DNA of 64,000 bases from Vibrio sp. 99-8-1 (GCF_013114595.1 NZ_VTXE01000011.1:78751-142750), one strand, 5' to 3'; shown: positions 49,070 through 59,229, counted from the stretch's first letter. Translations and numbers: made by a program. The notes: generated by a model from the sequence alone, not told the origin.

Positions 49070-51748
49070 ATGTCTGAAGTCATGAAGAATGACGTTGATG
49101 CACTGGAAACACAAGAGTGGCTACAAGCTCTTGAATCAGTAGTACGTGAAGAAGGTGTCGAGCGTGCCCAGTTCTTACTAGAGCAAGTTTTAGATAAAGC
49201 ACGCCTTGATGGTGTAGATATGCCAACTGGTATCACTACAAACTACATTAATACCATCCCAGCCGATCAAGAACCTGCCTACCCAGGTGACACAACATTA
49301 GAGCGACGTATTCGTTCAATCATTCGATGGAATGCCATCATGATTGTACTTCGTGCCTCTAAAAAAGATCTCGATCTTGGTGGCCATATGGCGTCATTCC
49401 AATCATCCGCAGCATTCTATGAGACATGTTTCAACCATTTCTTCCGCGCTCCAAATGAAAAAGACGGTGGCGACTTAGTTTATTATCAAGGTCATATCTC
49501 TCCGGGTATCTATTCCCGTGCTTTTGTTGAAGGCCGTTTAACTGAAGAGCAACTGGATAACTTCCGTCAAGAAGTTGATGGTAAAGGTATTCCTTCTTAT
49601 CCTCACCCTAAATTAATGCCTGAGTTTTGGCAGTTCCCAACTGTATCAATGGGTCTAGGACCAATCTCTGCAATCTACCAAGCGCGTTTCCTTAAATATC
49701 TTGAAGGCCGTGAGCTAAAAGAGACTAGCGAGCAACGTGTATATGCTTTCCTTGGTGATGGTGAAATGGATGAGCCAGAATCTCGTGGCGCAATCTCATT
49801 TGCAGCTCGCGAAAAACTGGATAACCTCTGTTTTGTTATTAACTGTAATCTACAGCGTCTTGATGGCCCAGTGATGGGTAATGGCAAGATCATTCAAGAA
49901 CTGGAAGGCCTGTTTAAAGGGGCGGGTTGGAATGTAGTTAAAGTTATCTGGGGTAGCAGCTGGGATGCTCTACTAGCAAAAGACACCTCTGGTAAACTTC
50001 TTCAGTTGATGAACGAAGTTGTGGATGGTGACTACCAAACATTTAAGTCGAAAGATGGCGCGTACGTACGTGAACATTTCTTTGGACGTTATCCTGAAAC
50101 TGCGGCATTAGTTGCCGATATGACAGACGATGAGATCTTCGCTCTAAAACGTGGCGGACATGACTCATCTAAACTGTACGCTGCGTTCAAAAATGCTGAG
50201 CAAACTGATGGCCGCCCAACGGTTATTCTTGCTAAAACCATTAAAGGTTATGGCATGGGTAAAGCCGCGGAAGGACAAAACATTGCGCACGGTGTTAAGA
50301 AAATGGATATGTCCCATGTTCAGCACATGCGTGATCGTCTTGGCCTACAAGACCTTCTTGATGATGAGCAAATCAAACAACTTCCATACTTGAAGTTAGA
50401 AGAAGGTTCTGCTGAGTTTAACTATCTTCACGCTCGTCGTAATGCGTTACATGGTTATACGCCTAAGCGCTTGCCTAAGTTTAGCCAAGAGTTTGTCGTA
50501 CCAGAAATTGATGCATTTTCTGCACTATTAGTGGAGCAGAAGCGTGATATTTCAACCACGATGGCATTTGTTCGTTCGCTTAATGTTCTGCTAAAAGATA
50601 AGAGCATTGGTAAGAATATTGTTCCTATTATCGCTGATGAAGCCCGTACTTTTGGTATGGAAGGTCTATTCCGTCAGGTCGGTATTTATAACCCACATGG
50701 TCAGGAATATACGCCAGAAGATCGTGGTGTAGTGTCTTACTATAAAGAAGCAACATCAGGACAAGTTCTCCAAGAAGGGATCAATGAACTGGGTGCAATG
50801 TCATCTTGGGTAGCGGCAGCAACATCATACAGCACCAATGACTTGCCAATGATTCCATTCTACATTTACTACTCTATGTTTGGTTTCCAACGTGTTGGTG
50901 ATATGGCATGGATGGCTGGTGACCAGCAAGCTCGTGGTTTCCTACTGGGTGCGACTGCCGGTCGTACAACATTGAACGGTGAAGGTTTGCAGCATGAGGA
51001 TGGTCATTCTCATATTCAAGCTAATACAGTGCCTAACTGCATCTCTTACGATCCAACGTTTGCTTATGAGTTGGCGGTTATTATGCAGGATGGTATCCGT
51101 CGTATGTACGGTGAGAATCAAGAGAACGTATTCTATTACCTGACTCTAATGAATGAAAACTACGCTATGCCAGCAATGCCTGAAGGGGCAGAAGAGGGTA
51201 TTCGTAAAGGTATCTATAAACTAGAGAGTCATAAAGCGAAAGGCCGTGGTAAGAAGGCCAAAGTTCAATTGATGAGCTCTGGTACTATCATGAATGAAGT
51301 TCGTAAAGCGGCAGAGATTCTGAGTGAAGAGTATGGCGTGTCGTCAGATGTTTATTCTGTGACTTCTTTCAACGAAGTGACTCGTGATGGACAAGCGGTA
51401 GAGCGTTTCAATATGCTTCACCCAGAAGCGAAAGCACAGGTTCCTTACATTGCTGAAGTGATGGGCACTGAGCCTGCTATTGCAGCAACGGATTACATGA
51501 AAAACTATGCGGAACAAGTTCGCGCATATGTTCCAGCAGAGTCTTATAAAGTGCTGGGTACTGATGGTTTCGGTCGTTCAGATAGCCGTGATAACTTACG
51601 TCGTCATTTTGAAGTGAATGCAGGCTACGTAGTGGTTGCAGCTCTTAGTGAGTTAGCTAAACGTGGTGATATTAATAACTCAGTGGTAGCTGAAGCTATC
51701 AAGAAGTTTGATATCGATACTGAAAAAACAAATCCGCTATACGCTTAA
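49070..51748 (+). CDS. aceE: pyruvate dehydrogenase E1 component AceE
   Basis: AceE is the homodimeric thiamine-diphosphate E1 subunit that decarboxylates pyruvate and acetylates the lipoyl group of AceF. The 892-residue product has the thiamine motif starting GDGEMDEPESRGAIS and ending NCNLQRLDGPV, and conserved FGRYPETAALV, DEARTFGMEGLFRQVGIY and GDMAWMAGDQQARGFL blocks. AAAGGA precedes the ATG. E. coli AceE has 887 residues. aceF follows 13 bases later. Confidence 0.98.
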   Translation: MSEVMKNDVDALETQEWLQALESVVREEGVERAQFLLEQVLDKARLDGVDMPTGITTNYINTIPADQEPAYPGDTTLERRIRSIIRWNAIMIVLRASKKDLDLGGHMASFQSSAAFYETCFNHFFRAPNEKDGGDLVYYQGHISPGIYSRAFVEGRLTEEQLDNFRQEVDGKGIPSYPHPKLMPEFWQFPTVSMGLGPISAIYQARFLKYLEGRELKETSEQRVYAFLGDGEMDEPESRGAISFAAREKLDNLCFVINCNLQRLDGPVMGNGKIIQELEGLFKGAGWNVVKVIWGSSWDALLAKDTSGKLLQLMNEVVDGDYQTFKSKDGAYVREHFFGRYPETAALVADMTDDEIFALKRGGHDSSKLYAAFKNAEQTDGRPTVILAKTIKGYGMGKAAEGQNIAHGVKKMDMSHVQHMRDRLGLQDLLDDEQIKQLPYLKLEEGSAEFNYLHARRNALHGYTPKRLPKFSQEFVVPEIDAFSALLVEQKRDISTTMAFVRSLNVLLKDKSIGKNIVPIIADEARTFGMEGLFRQVGIYNPHGQEYTPEDRGVVSYYKEATSGQVLQEGINELGAMSSWVAAATSYSTNDLPMIPFYIYYSMFGFQRVGDMAWMAGDQQARGFLLGATAGRTTLNGEGLQHEDGHSHIQANTVPNCISYDPTFAYELAVIMQDGIRRMYGENQENVFYYLTLMNENYAMPAMPEGAEEGIRKGIYKLESHKAKGRGKKAKVQLMSSGTIMNEVRKAAEILSEEYGVSSDVYSVTSFNEVTRDGQAVERFNMLHPEAKAQVPYIAEVMGTEPAIAATDYMKNYAEQVRAYVPAESYKVLGTDGFGRSDSRDNLRRHFEVNAGYVVVAALSELAKRGDINNSVVAEAIKKFDIDTEKTNPLYA

Positions 51749-51761
51749 GAGGTAATAAATA

Positions 51762-53360
51762 ATGGCAATCGAAATTAATGTACCTGATATTGGTGCCGAT
51801 GAGGTTGAAGTTACTGAAATTCTTGTAAGCGTTGGTGACAAGGTTGAAGAAGAACAGTCTCTTATTACCGTTGAAGGTGATAAAGCTTCAATGGAAGTAC
51901 CTGCATCGCAAGCGGGTACAGTAAAAGAAATTAAAGTAGCTGAAGGTGATAAAGTCACCACTGGCTCATTAATCATGATTTTTGATACAGAAGAAGGCGC
52001 CGGTGAAGCTGAGCCAGCTCAAGCGCCTGCTGCTGATGCGGCTCCTGCTCCGGTAGCGGCGGCTGAACTTAAAGAAGTCACAGTACCTGATATTGGTGGT
52101 GATGAAGTTGAAGTAACAGAGATCATGGTTTCTATTGGTGATGAGATTGAAGAAGAGCAATCACTCATTACTGTTGAAGGTGATAAAGCTTCAATGGAAG
52201 TACCAGCGCCATTTAATGGTACGCTAAAAGAGATCAAAGTTGCTGAAGGCGATAAAGTATCAACGGGTTCATTGATTATGGTCTTTGAAACTCTTGGTAG
52301 TGCGCCAGCAGCGCCAACGGCTGCGACAGCTGTTGCAGAACCGTCTGTCTCGGATTCGCCTAAAGCGGCTGAACCTGCAAAAGCAGTGGTAGAGCAAAAA
52401 TCTGCATCGGCAGAAGAGTTTAAAGAAAACCACGAGTACGCGCATGCATCACCTGTTGTACGCAGAATTGCTCGCGAGTTTGGTGTTAACCTTGCCAAAG
52501 TAAAAGGAACCGGCCGTAAGAGCCGTATCCTTAAAGAAGATGTTCAAAGCTATGTAAAAGAAGCGCTTAAACGTCTAGAAGCTGGTGCAGGCTCAGGCAA
52601 AGGTGACGGTAGCGCTCTTGGTTTACTACCATGGCCGAATATCGATTTCAGTAAGTTTGGTGATATTGAAACGAAACCTTTGTCACGCATTAAGAAAATC
52701 TCTGGTGCCAATTTACACCGTAACTGGGTGATGATTCCTCATGTGACACAATGGGATAATGCTGACATCACTGAGCTAGAGAAATTCCGTAAGGAGCAGA
52801 ATGCAGCTGAAGCTAAGAGAGATTCGGGTATTAAAATTACCCCTCTTGTCTTTATCATGAAAGCGGCAGCGAAGGCGTTAGAAGCATTCCCATCCTTCAA
52901 CTCTTCTCTTTCTGAAGATGGTGAAAACCTGATTCTGAAGCAGTATGTAAATATTGGTATCGCAGTAGATACACCGAATGGCCTTGTTGTACCTGTCTTT
53001 AAAGATGTGAACAAAAAAGGTATTTATGAGCTTTCAGAAGAGCTCATGGCTGTATCGAAGAAAGCGCGTTCAGGTAAACTGACCGCAGCAGATATGCAAG
53101 GTGGTTGCTTCACTATTTCAAGTCTTGGTGGTATTGGTGGTACGGCATTTACGCCGATCGTTAATGCACCAGAAGTGGCAATCTTAGGTGTGTCTAAGTC
53201 TGAAATGAAGCCAGTTTGGAATGGACAAGACTTCGTTCCACGTCTGCAACTTCCTTTGTCACTATCGTATGACCACCGTGTGGTTGATGGTGCAGAAGGT
53301 GCGCGCTTTATTACTTACTTAAATGGATGTCTGTCTGATATCCGTCGTTTAGTACTGTAA
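51762..53360 (+). CDS. aceF: dihydrolipoyl acetyltransferase AceF (two lipoyl domains)
   Basis: AceF is the E2 core that carries acetyl groups on lipoyl-lysines to CoA. The 532-residue product has two lipoyl domains with lysines K41 and K142 (both in [12 protein letters not shown]), Ala/Pro-rich linkers, an E1/E3-binding domain near 225-262 ([20 protein letters not shown]) and the catalytic domain ending with [15 protein letters not shown]. coli AceF has three lipoyl domains and 629 residues, so this one is a two-domain form. The two lipoyl coding units are 303 bases apart and share a 32-base identical core. A hairpin follows the stop. Confidence 0.97.
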   Translation: MAIEINVPDIGADEVEVTEILVSVGDKVEEEQSLITVEGDKASMEVPASQAGTVKEIKVAEGDKVTTGSLIMIFDTEEGAGEAEPAQAPAADAAPAPVAAAELKEVTVPDIGGDEVEVTEIMVSIGDEIEEEQSLITVEGDKASMEVPAPFNGTLKEIKVAEGDKVSTGSLIMVFETLGSAPAAPTAATAVAEPSVSDSPKAAEPAKAVVEQKSASAEEFKENHEYAHASPVVRRIAREFGVNLAKVKGTGRKSRILKEDVQSYVKEALKRLEAGAGSGKGDGSALGLLPWPNIDFSKFGDIETKPLSRIKKISGANLHRNWVMIPHVTQWDNADITELEKFRKEQNAAEAKRDSGIKITPLVFIMKAAAKALEAFPSFNSSLSEDGENLILKQYVNIGIAVDTPNGLVVPVFKDVNKKGIYELSEELMAVSKKARSGKLTAADMQGGCFTISSLGGIGGTAFTPIVNAPEVAILGVSKSEMKPVWNGQDFVPRLQLPLSLSYDHRVVDGAEGARFITYLNGCLSDIRRLVL

Positions 53361-53369
53361 CGTATAGAT

Positions 53370-53400
53370 GATAAGGTGGTTGTATAACCACCTTATCTTT
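53370..53400 (+). terminator. hairpin after aceF
   Basis: GATAAGGTGGTT (53370-53381), loop GTAT, AACCACCTTATC (53386-53397), a perfect 12-bp stem with only three T after it. It may end part of the pdhR-aceEF transcripts while some continue into lpd. Confidence 0.75.
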
Positions 53401-53483
53401 CATCATGAGAGCAACCGATTCCGCTTCAATTGAATTTTCATCAAGAGGAATTGTTGTATAGCTCACAGGCTACGGGGAATTTC

Positions 53484-53512
53484 TTTTCACTTCGTTAACA
53501 TCTTTGTAAACT
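53484..53512 (+). promoter_or_regulatory. possible lpd promoter
   Basis: TTTTCA (53484-53489), 17 bases, TAAACT (53507-53512), about 60 bases before lpd. Weak match; an own lpd promoter is known in E. coli, where Lpd also serves 2-oxoglutarate dehydrogenase and glycine cleavage. Confidence 0.4.
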
Positions 53513-53574
53513 ATCGCGGTCTGAAAAGAAAAAGAACATCAGCCTATTAGGGATAATGACTACAAGAGGTCACA

Positions 53575-55002
53575 ATGAGCAAAGAAATTAAAGCCCAAGT
53601 GGTTGTACTTGGTGCGGGACCGGCTGGATACTCTGCTGCATTCCGCTGTGCAGACCTAGGATTGGAAACCGTATTAATTGAGCGTTATAGCTCGCTAGGT
53701 GGTGTGTGTCTTAATGTTGGGTGTATCCCATCAAAAGCACTACTTCACGTGGCAAAAGTAATTGAAGAAGCCAAAGCGCTAGCTGAGCACGGTATCGTGT
53801 TTGGTGAGCCGCAAACGGATATTACTAAAATCCGTCTTTGGAAAGAAAAGGTAATTAATCAGCTTACTGGTGGTCTTGGCGGAATGGCTAAGATGCGTAA
53901 AGTAACGGTAGTAAATGGTTTTGGTAAATTTACTGGCCCTAACTCTATCGAAGTGGACGGTGAAGAAGGTAAAACCACGGTTAACTTTGATAATGCCATT
54001 GTTGCTGCGGGTTCTCGCCCGATTAAATTACCCTTCATTCCTCATGAAGATCCGCGTATTTGGGACTCAACAGATGCTCTTGAGCTGAAAGAAGTTCCAG
54101 GTAAGTTACTGATCATGGGCGGTGGTATCATCGGACTTGAAATGGGAACTGTGTATCACTCTCTGGGATCTCAGATCGATGTTGTAGAGATGTTCGATCA
54201 AGTGATTCCTGCCGCTGATAAAGATATCGTTAAAGTCTATACCAAACGCATTAAGAACAAGTTCAACTTGATGCTACAAACCAAAGTAACCGCTGTTGAA
54301 GCTAAAGAAGACGGTATCTACGTTACTATGGAAGGTAAGAAGGCTCCTGCAGAACCTGAGCGTTATGACGCGGTTCTTGTGGCTATTGGTCGTGTACCAA
54401 ATGGTAAGCTGCTTGATGCAGAGAAAGCCGGCATTGAAGTGGATGAACGTGGCTTTATCAATGTTGATAAGCAGATGCGTACGAATATCCCTCATATTCA
54501 CGCTATTGGTGATATTGTTGGTCAACCAATGCTTGCTCACAAAGGTGTGCATGAAGGGCATGTCGCTGCAGAAGTCATCTCTGGTAAGAAACACTACTTT
54601 GATCCTAAAGTGATTCCTTCGATTGCTTATACTGAGCCAGAAGTCGCTTGGGTAGGTAAGACAGAGAAAGAAGCGAAAGAAGAAGGTCTTAAGTATGAAG
54701 TTGCAACCTTCCCATGGGCTGCGTCTGGACGTGCTATCGCTTCCGATTGTGCAGATGGTATGACTAAGCTGATTTTTGACAAAGAGACACACCGAGTGAT
54801 TGGTGGCGCAATTGTTGGTACTAATGGTGGTGAGCTGTTAGGTGAAATCGGTTTGGCTATTGAGATGGGTTGTGATGCGGAAGATATCGCATTGACTATC
54901 CATGCTCACCCGACTCTGCATGAGTCTGTTGGTTTGGCCGCAGAAGTATTTGAAGGTACAATTACCGATCTTCCAAATGCTAAAGCTAAAAAGAAGAAAT
55001 AA
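53575..55002 (+). CDS. lpdA: dihydrolipoyl dehydrogenase Lpd (E3)
   Basis: Lpd reoxidises dihydrolipoamide with FAD and NAD+. The 475-residue product has the FAD fold (VVVLGAGPAGYSAAFRCADL), the redox disulfide C45/C50 (GGVCLNVGCIPSKAL), the NAD fold (LLIMGGGIIGLEMGTVYHSL), a second FAD contact (IHAIGDIVGQPMLAHKG) and the catalytic H-x4-E (HAHPTLHE). AGAGG lies near the ATG. A terminator follows. Confidence 0.98.
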   Translation: MSKEIKAQVVVLGAGPAGYSAAFRCADLGLETVLIERYSSLGGVCLNVGCIPSKALLHVAKVIEEAKALAEHGIVFGEPQTDITKIRLWKEKVINQLTGGLGGMAKMRKVTVVNGFGKFTGPNSIEVDGEEGKTTVNFDNAIVAAGSRPIKLPFIPHEDPRIWDSTDALELKEVPGKLLIMGGGIIGLEMGTVYHSLGSQIDVVEMFDQVIPAADKDIVKVYTKRIKNKFNLMLQTKVTAVEAKEDGIYVTMEGKKAPAEPERYDAVLVAIGRVPNGKLLDAEKAGIEVDERGFINVDKQMRTNIPHIHAIGDIVGQPMLAHKGVHEGHVAAEVISGKKHYFDPKVIPSIAYTEPEVAWVGKTEKEAKEEGLKYEVATFPWAASGRAIASDCADGMTKLIFDKETHRVIGGAIVGTNGGELLGEIGLAIEMGCDAEDIALTIHAHPTLHESVGLAAEVFEGTITDLPNAKAKKKK

Positions 55003-55022
55003 TTTAGCGATAAACGGTTAAT

Positions 55023-55050
55023 AAAAAACCGCCTATTTGGCGGTTTTTTT
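55023..55050 (+). terminator. rho-independent terminator after lpd
   Basis: AAAAAACCGCC, loop TATTT, GGCGGTTTTTTT (55023-55050). The convergent luxR gene ends 45 bases further. Confidence 0.93.
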
Positions 55051-55094
55051 CTATCTGCGATAAGCTGATTATCTACTTATAAAGAAGAGTGGGA

Positions 55095-55706
55095 TCAATC
55101 TTCTTTATAGATGCAAAGCATATTTAAGAAACTGTCTGCAAACTGATGTAAATGGTCTGGGTCCGGGTTTCTGTGTGCTTCTAGGTAGATGGCATAACAG
55201 ATAGCCTGAAACATTTTGGTTAGATTTTCAGGATCTTGTTTGTCACATATCTCACCGCGAGAGATAGATTGTTCAAACATGTTTTGTACCAATAGGCGAC
55301 TGTTTTTATTAAGAGACATATACAGCGGCCATACTTCATCACGTGTTGATGCGCTCCATTCAAACCAAACTTTCAGCCAATAGTTATCTTCCTGAACCAG
55401 TTCGATTAACTGTAGACTAATATTTTTAAGGTTCTCTTTCGCGTGTAGTGATGTGTCGATATTCTCATTAAGAAAGCCTGAGAAATTACGAACAACATGG
55501 TGAAGGACTTCGTCAACCAGATCTTCTCTGGTAGGGAAGTAGTTAAATACTGTTGCTACCGATACCTGTGCGACATCGGCGATATCTGCGTGACCGCCAC
55601 GGCCAATACCGCGACGAGCAAATACTTCTAGTGCTATGTCCATGAGTTGAAGCTTTCTTTTTTGAGGAGAAAGACGCGTTCTAGGACGTTTTGTAATCAT
55701 ATCCAT
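55095..55706 (-). CDS. luxR: quorum-sensing master regulator, LuxR/HapR/OpaR type (TetR family)
   Basis: The 203-residue product is clearly of the V. harveyi LuxR / V. cholerae HapR type: RPRTRLSPQKRKLQLMDIAL, the DNA-binding helix-turn-helix (GGHADIADVAQVSVATVFNY, FPTREDLVDEVLHH) and LKVWFEWSASTRDEVWPLY. These proteins are produced at high cell density and switch hundreds of genes for bioluminescence, proteases, biofilm and competence. The second half diverges more from V. harveyi LuxR than the first. The ATG 55706 has AAGG eight bases upstream, and that site lies within a Qrr small-RNA pairing region. It is convergent to lpd and divergent from hpt, as next to V. cholerae hapR. Confidence 0.96.
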   Translation of the reverse strand: MDMITKRPRTRLSPQKRKLQLMDIALEVFARRGIGRGGHADIADVAQVSVATVFNYFPTREDLVDEVLHHVVRNFSGFLNENIDTSLHAKENLKNISLQLIELVQEDNYWLKVWFEWSASTRDEVWPLYMSLNKNSRLLVQNMFEQSISRGEICDKQDPENLTKMFQAICYAIYLEAHRNPDPDHLHQFADSFLNMLCIYKED

Positions 55707-55713
55707 TATATAT

Positions 55714-55735
55714 ACCTTGCCAAGATGTTGATTGT
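55714..55735 (-). promoter_or_regulatory. probable Qrr small-RNA target in the luxR leader
   Basis: The mRNA reads AACAATCAACATCTTGGCAAGGT just before the start codon (within 55714-55736). It is complementary in ACCT-N-GCCAA and in the GTTGTT side to the conserved core of Vibrio Qrr RNAs as I remember it (ACCTAGCCAACTGACGTTGTT). The pairing would cover the AAGG ribosome binding site, the known mode of Qrr repression. Confidence 0.7.
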
Positions 55736-55779
55736 TTTATATTTCTAATAGTTATATTGACTTTTATATCGTCATGATG

Positions 55780-55808
55780 AGTGTACAAGTGCATATACGA
55801 TTGGTCAA
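55780..55808 (-). promoter_or_regulatory. luxR promoter
   Basis: On the minus strand TTGACC (55808-55803), a 17-base spacer and TACACT (55785-55780) form a good promoter, giving a leader of about 65 bases. A stretch at about 55750-55771 resembles half of the LuxR-type operator TTATTGATAAATTTATCAATAA and could serve autorepression; that part is weak. Confidence 0.6.
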
Positions 55809-56013
55809 ATGCTGTTGTTTATATTTATGTCATTAATTTGAGATTGAGCAAGAATTCGGCAAGATTGAGTGAATTATTTTCGTCAATATCCCGCATGAAA
55901 TAACAGTTTCAACAGCAATAGAAAAAATAAAAAATAGCAAAAATTTTTTCTCAAGCAAGCATATTCAAACTACTTGAGTATAATAGGCGGGTGATTAACG
56001 GAACGAGTAAAAA

Positions 56014-56544
56014 ATGAAACATACAGTTGAAGTGATGATCTCTGAACAAGAGGTACAGAAACGTGTTATTGAATTGGGTAAACAAATTACCGAGCACTAC
56101 GGGGATTCAACAGAACTTGTTTTAGTTGGTCTGCTAAGAGGCTCATTTGTTTTTATGGCGGATCTTGCACGTGCTATTGAGATGAACCACTGCGTGGACT
56201 TTATGACAGCATCGAGCTATGGAAATAGTATGGAGAGTTCTCGCGATGTTCGTATTCTTAAGGATCTGGATGACGATATAAAAGGGAAAGATGTTCTTTT
56301 AGTGGAAGACATCATTGATACCGGCAATACCTTGAGCAAGGTGTGCGAAATTCTGTCTATTCGAGAACCAAATTCGATTCAAATTTGTACTCTGCTGGAT
56401 AAGCCTTCTCGCCGCGAAGTGGAAGTGGATGTAAAATGGATTGGCTTTGAAATTCCTGATGAGTTCGTTGTTGGTGTTGGTATTGATTACGCTCAGAAGT
56501 ACCGCCATTTGCCTTACATTGGCAAAGTTGTTCCTCAAGAGTAA
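56014..56544 (+). CDS. hpt: hypoxanthine phosphoribosyltransferase Hpt
   Basis: Hpt salvages hypoxanthine (and guanine) to the nucleotide with PRPP. The 176-residue product has the PRPP-binding motif [15 protein letters not shown] near residues 94-108, [18 protein letters not shown] and the C-terminal [19 protein letters not shown] loop. A TATAAT at 55979-55984 lies 30 bases upstream. Convergent with can, separated by a strong terminator. Confidence 0.97.
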   Translation: MKHTVEVMISEQEVQKRVIELGKQITEHYGDSTELVLVGLLRGSFVFMADLARAIEMNHCVDFMTASSYGNSMESSRDVRILKDLDDDIKGKDVLLVEDIIDTGNTLSKVCEILSIREPNSIQICTLLDKPSRREVEVDVKWIGFEIPDEFVVGVGIDYAQKYRHLPYIGKVVPQE

Positions 56545-56555
56545 TCGTTTTTTTT

Positions 56556-56590
56556 AAAATGGGAGGCAATCGATTGGCCTCCCATTTTTT
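56556..56590. terminator. terminator between hpt and can
   Basis: AAAATGGGAGGC (56556-56567) pairs with GCCTCCCATTTT, with an AATCGATT loop; A and T runs flank both sides, so it probably serves both convergent genes. Confidence 0.93.
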
Positions 56591-56597
56591 GTCTCGC

Positions 56598-57257
56598 TTA
56601 CTTAAGCAATTTACCGTCAGTGATATTTTTTATCGCATCTTGATAGACAATTTCTAATGACTCTCTGCTGTCACACCGCATGCCTAAATCGACAAGTTTC
56701 CCGTCACCAATTCCATAGATCACGCCATGTACATCGACTTTTTGGCCTCTCTCCCATGCATTTTGCATGATGGTAGAGTTACCTAGGTTATAAACTTGCT
56801 CCGCTACGTTAATCTCACAGAGTCGGTCACCAAGCTGCTCTTCAGGAAGCTTACCAAGCCAGCCACGATGTTTTAGGTACAGATCCCTCACATGAAGAAT
56901 CCAGTTGTTAATTAAGCCTAGAGGCGGGTTATCAATAGAGGCATTTACGCCTCCGCAGCCATAATGTCCACAAACTATAACGTGCTTAACTTTTAATACA
57001 TCAATGGCGTACTGAACAACGGACAGACAGTTTAAATCAGTGTGAATAACTTGATTGGCTACGTTTCGGTGAACAAATAACTCACCGGAGTCTAACCCTG
57101 TTAATAGTTCTGCAGGTACTCGACTATCAGAACACCCTATCCATAGATACTCTGGTCTCTGTCTATTAACTAATTTAGTGAAATATTCCGGGCTTTCGGA
57201 GGTCATTTTATCTGACCAAGCCGCATTTTTTTCAAATAAATTTTTTATATCTGGCAT
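56598..57257 (-). CDS. can: beta-class carbonic anhydrase Can
   Basis: Can interconverts carbon dioxide and bicarbonate; it supplies bicarbonate for biosynthesis (for example CarB and carboxylases) in air. The 219-residue product has the zinc ligands C42 and D44 (GCSDSRVP, with R46), H98 and C101 (VCGHYGCGG), the same numbers as E. coli Can. ATG 57257 follows AAGGGG; the frame runs 11 codons further without a better start. The hpt-can-yadGH order is as in E. coli. Confidence 0.97.
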   Translation of the reverse strand: MPDIKNLFEKNAAWSDKMTSESPEYFTKLVNRQRPEYLWIGCSDSRVPAELLTGLDSGELFVHRNVANQVIHTDLNCLSVVQYAIDVLKVKHVIVCGHYGCGGVNASIDNPPLGLINNWILHVRDLYLKHRGWLGKLPEEQLGDRLCEINVAEQVYNLGNSTIMQNAWERGQKVDVHGVIYGIGDGKLVDLGMRCDSRESLEIVYQDAIKNITDGKLLK

Positions 57258-57504
57258 GTAAATCCCCTTTTTGCTCTCGGTACTATACACAAGGTTTCGC
57301 TTAGGTACTCGGAAATTTTATGTCAATTATGTACTGGTTGGAGTAGTTATCCCTGTGATCTGGCCGGTGGCGAATTCGCTCTGGCGGTGTCGGTATTTTT
57401 ATTAGCTAAATCTAATTAAAACCGTTGTTTTTTTTCTATTCAGCTCCATATATAAGCTAAGCAGAAAGATTGGCTGCGCTTCTAAATAAGACAAGAATTA
57501 AATT

Positions 57505-58422
57505 ATGTATGCATTAGAAATCGAGAATTTAACCAAAACTTACGCAGGTGGGTTCGAAGCCCTCAAAGGCGTGAGCTTACAAGTAGAGAAAGGTGATTTT
57601 TATGCCTTGCTTGGTCCCAATGGGGCGGGTAAATCTACCACAATAGGTATTATCTCTTCACTGGTAAATAAAACTTCTGGTCGGGTAAAAGTGTTTGGTC
57701 ACGATATTGATGATGAACTTGAGCGAGCAAAGCAGAATTTAGGGTTAGTACCGCAAGAGTTTAATTTTAATCAGTTTGAAACGGTTGAGCAGATCGTAAT
57801 TCAACAAGCGGGTTATTATGGTGTGACACCCGAGATGGCTAAAGAGAGGGCGAAGAAGTACCTGACTCAGCTTGATTTATGGGATAAGCGTACAGAGCGT
57901 GCGAGAAACCTATCTGGTGGTATGAAAAGGCGATTGATGATCGCTCGTGCCTTGATGCATGAACCCAATATTTTAATTTTGGATGAGCCTACCGCAGGGG
58001 TTGATATTGAATTACGTCGCTCAATGTGGGATTTCTTAAAGAGAATAAATAAGCAAGGCATAACCATCATCTTAACTACCCATTACCTTGAAGAAGCTGA
58101 GATGTTGTGTCGAAACATCGGCATTATTAATCGTGGTGAGTTAATTGAAAATACCACAATGAAGAACTTGTTAAACACCTTGCACGTAGAGACGTTTATT
58201 TTGGATCTTCAGCCTGGAAGTGAGCGTCCTGATCTGCAGGGGGTGAAAACAAGCGTACTGGACAATGATTCAATTGAGATTGAGATTGATAAAACTCAGG
58301 GGCTGAATCAGGTGTTTTCACAGCTAACATCACAAGGCATTAATGTGCTATCAATGCGCAACAAAGCAAACCGATTGGAAGAGCTTTTTGTCGGCATCGT
58401 ACGCGATCAGAGTGGGAAGTAG
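57505..58422 (+). CDS. yadG: ABC-2 exporter ATP-binding protein YadG
   Basis: The 305-residue product is the ATPase of a two-gene ABC-2 type exporter: Walker A GPNGAGKSTT, Q-loop region LGLVPQEFNFNQFE, signature LSGGMKRRLMIARAL, Walker B LILDEPTAGVD and H-loop TTHYLEEAE. The substrate is unknown. It lies 6 bases before the permease gene yadH and is divergent from can; E. coli YadG has 308 residues and the same neighbours. Confidence 0.95.
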   Translation: MYALEIENLTKTYAGGFEALKGVSLQVEKGDFYALLGPNGAGKSTTIGIISSLVNKTSGRVKVFGHDIDDELERAKQNLGLVPQEFNFNQFETVEQIVIQQAGYYGVTPEMAKERAKKYLTQLDLWDKRTERARNLSGGMKRRLMIARALMHEPNILILDEPTAGVDIELRRSMWDFLKRINKQGITIILTTHYLEEAEMLCRNIGIINRGELIENTTMKNLLNTLHVETFILDLQPGSERPDLQGVKTSVLDNDSIEIEIDKTQGLNQVFSQLTSQGINVLSMRNKANRLEELFVGIVRDQSGK

Positions 58423-58428
58423 AACACA

Positions 58429-59199
58429 ATGTATCAATTATACTGGACGGCTTTTAAAAGCCTGTTAACGAAAGAGATTAACCGCTTTACCCGCATCTGG
58501 GTTCAGACTCTTGTACCGCCAGCAATCACCATGACGCTGTATTTTATAATATTTGGTAACCTTATTGGCTCACGAATAGGTGAAATGAACGGCTTTAGCT
58601 ATATGGAATACATTGTTCCAGGTTTGATTATGATGTCTGTTATAACCAACTCCTATTCTAATGTTGCGTCCTCATTTTTTAGCTCAAAATTTCAACGAAA
58701 TATAGAAGAGTTACTTGTCGCCCCGGTGCCCAATTACATAATTATTTTGGGTTTTGTCATGGGTGGCGTCGCTCGTGGATTAGCTGTGGGGGTTATTGTT
58801 ACGGTTGTTTCTCTGTTTTTTGTCGATCTTCAGGTAGATCATTGGGGAATCATTATTGCAACCGTCTTTATGACATCCGTTGTTTTTTCACTAGGTGGTT
58901 TAATCAATGCCATTTTTGCTAAAACATTTGATGATGTTTCCATCATCCCGACCTTTGTATTAACGCCGTTAACTTACTTAGGTGGTGTATTTTACTCGAT
59001 TAATCTATTACCCGAACTTTGGCAGGGTGTATCTAAAATCAATCCAATAGTGTATATGGTAAACGCCTTCCGATATGGTTTCTTAGGCGTATCAGATGTG
59101 GCTATTGTGACTTCATTTAGCGTATTGCTGGCTTTTGTTGTGGTACTTTACGCCATCGCTCACTATTTGGTGACGAAAGGGATAGGTCTAAGAAGTTAG
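58429..59199 (+). CDS. yadH: ABC-2 type permease YadH
   Basis: The 256-residue product is an ABC-2 membrane protein with six predicted helices (first about residues 27-48, LVPPAITMTLYFIIFGNLIG) and the family stretch LTPLTYLGGVFYSINLLPELWQ near the end, resembling NodJ/YadH permeases. It pairs with YadG. E. coli YadH also has 256 residues. A perfect palindromic terminator follows. Confidence 0.95.
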   Translation: MYQLYWTAFKSLLTKEINRFTRIWVQTLVPPAITMTLYFIIFGNLIGSRIGEMNGFSYMEYIVPGLIMMSVITNSYSNVASSFFSSKFQRNIEELLVAPVPNYIIILGFVMGGVARGLAVGVIVTVVSLFFVDLQVDHWGIIIATVFMTSVVFSLGGLINAIFAKTFDDVSIIPTFVLTPLTYLGGVFYSINLLPELWQGVSKINPIVYMVNAFRYGFLGVSDVAIVTSFSVLLAFVVVLYAIAHYLVTKGIGLRS

Positions 59200-59229
59200 T
59201 GCACGGGTGTTTTGTTGAGGTTAAATAGA

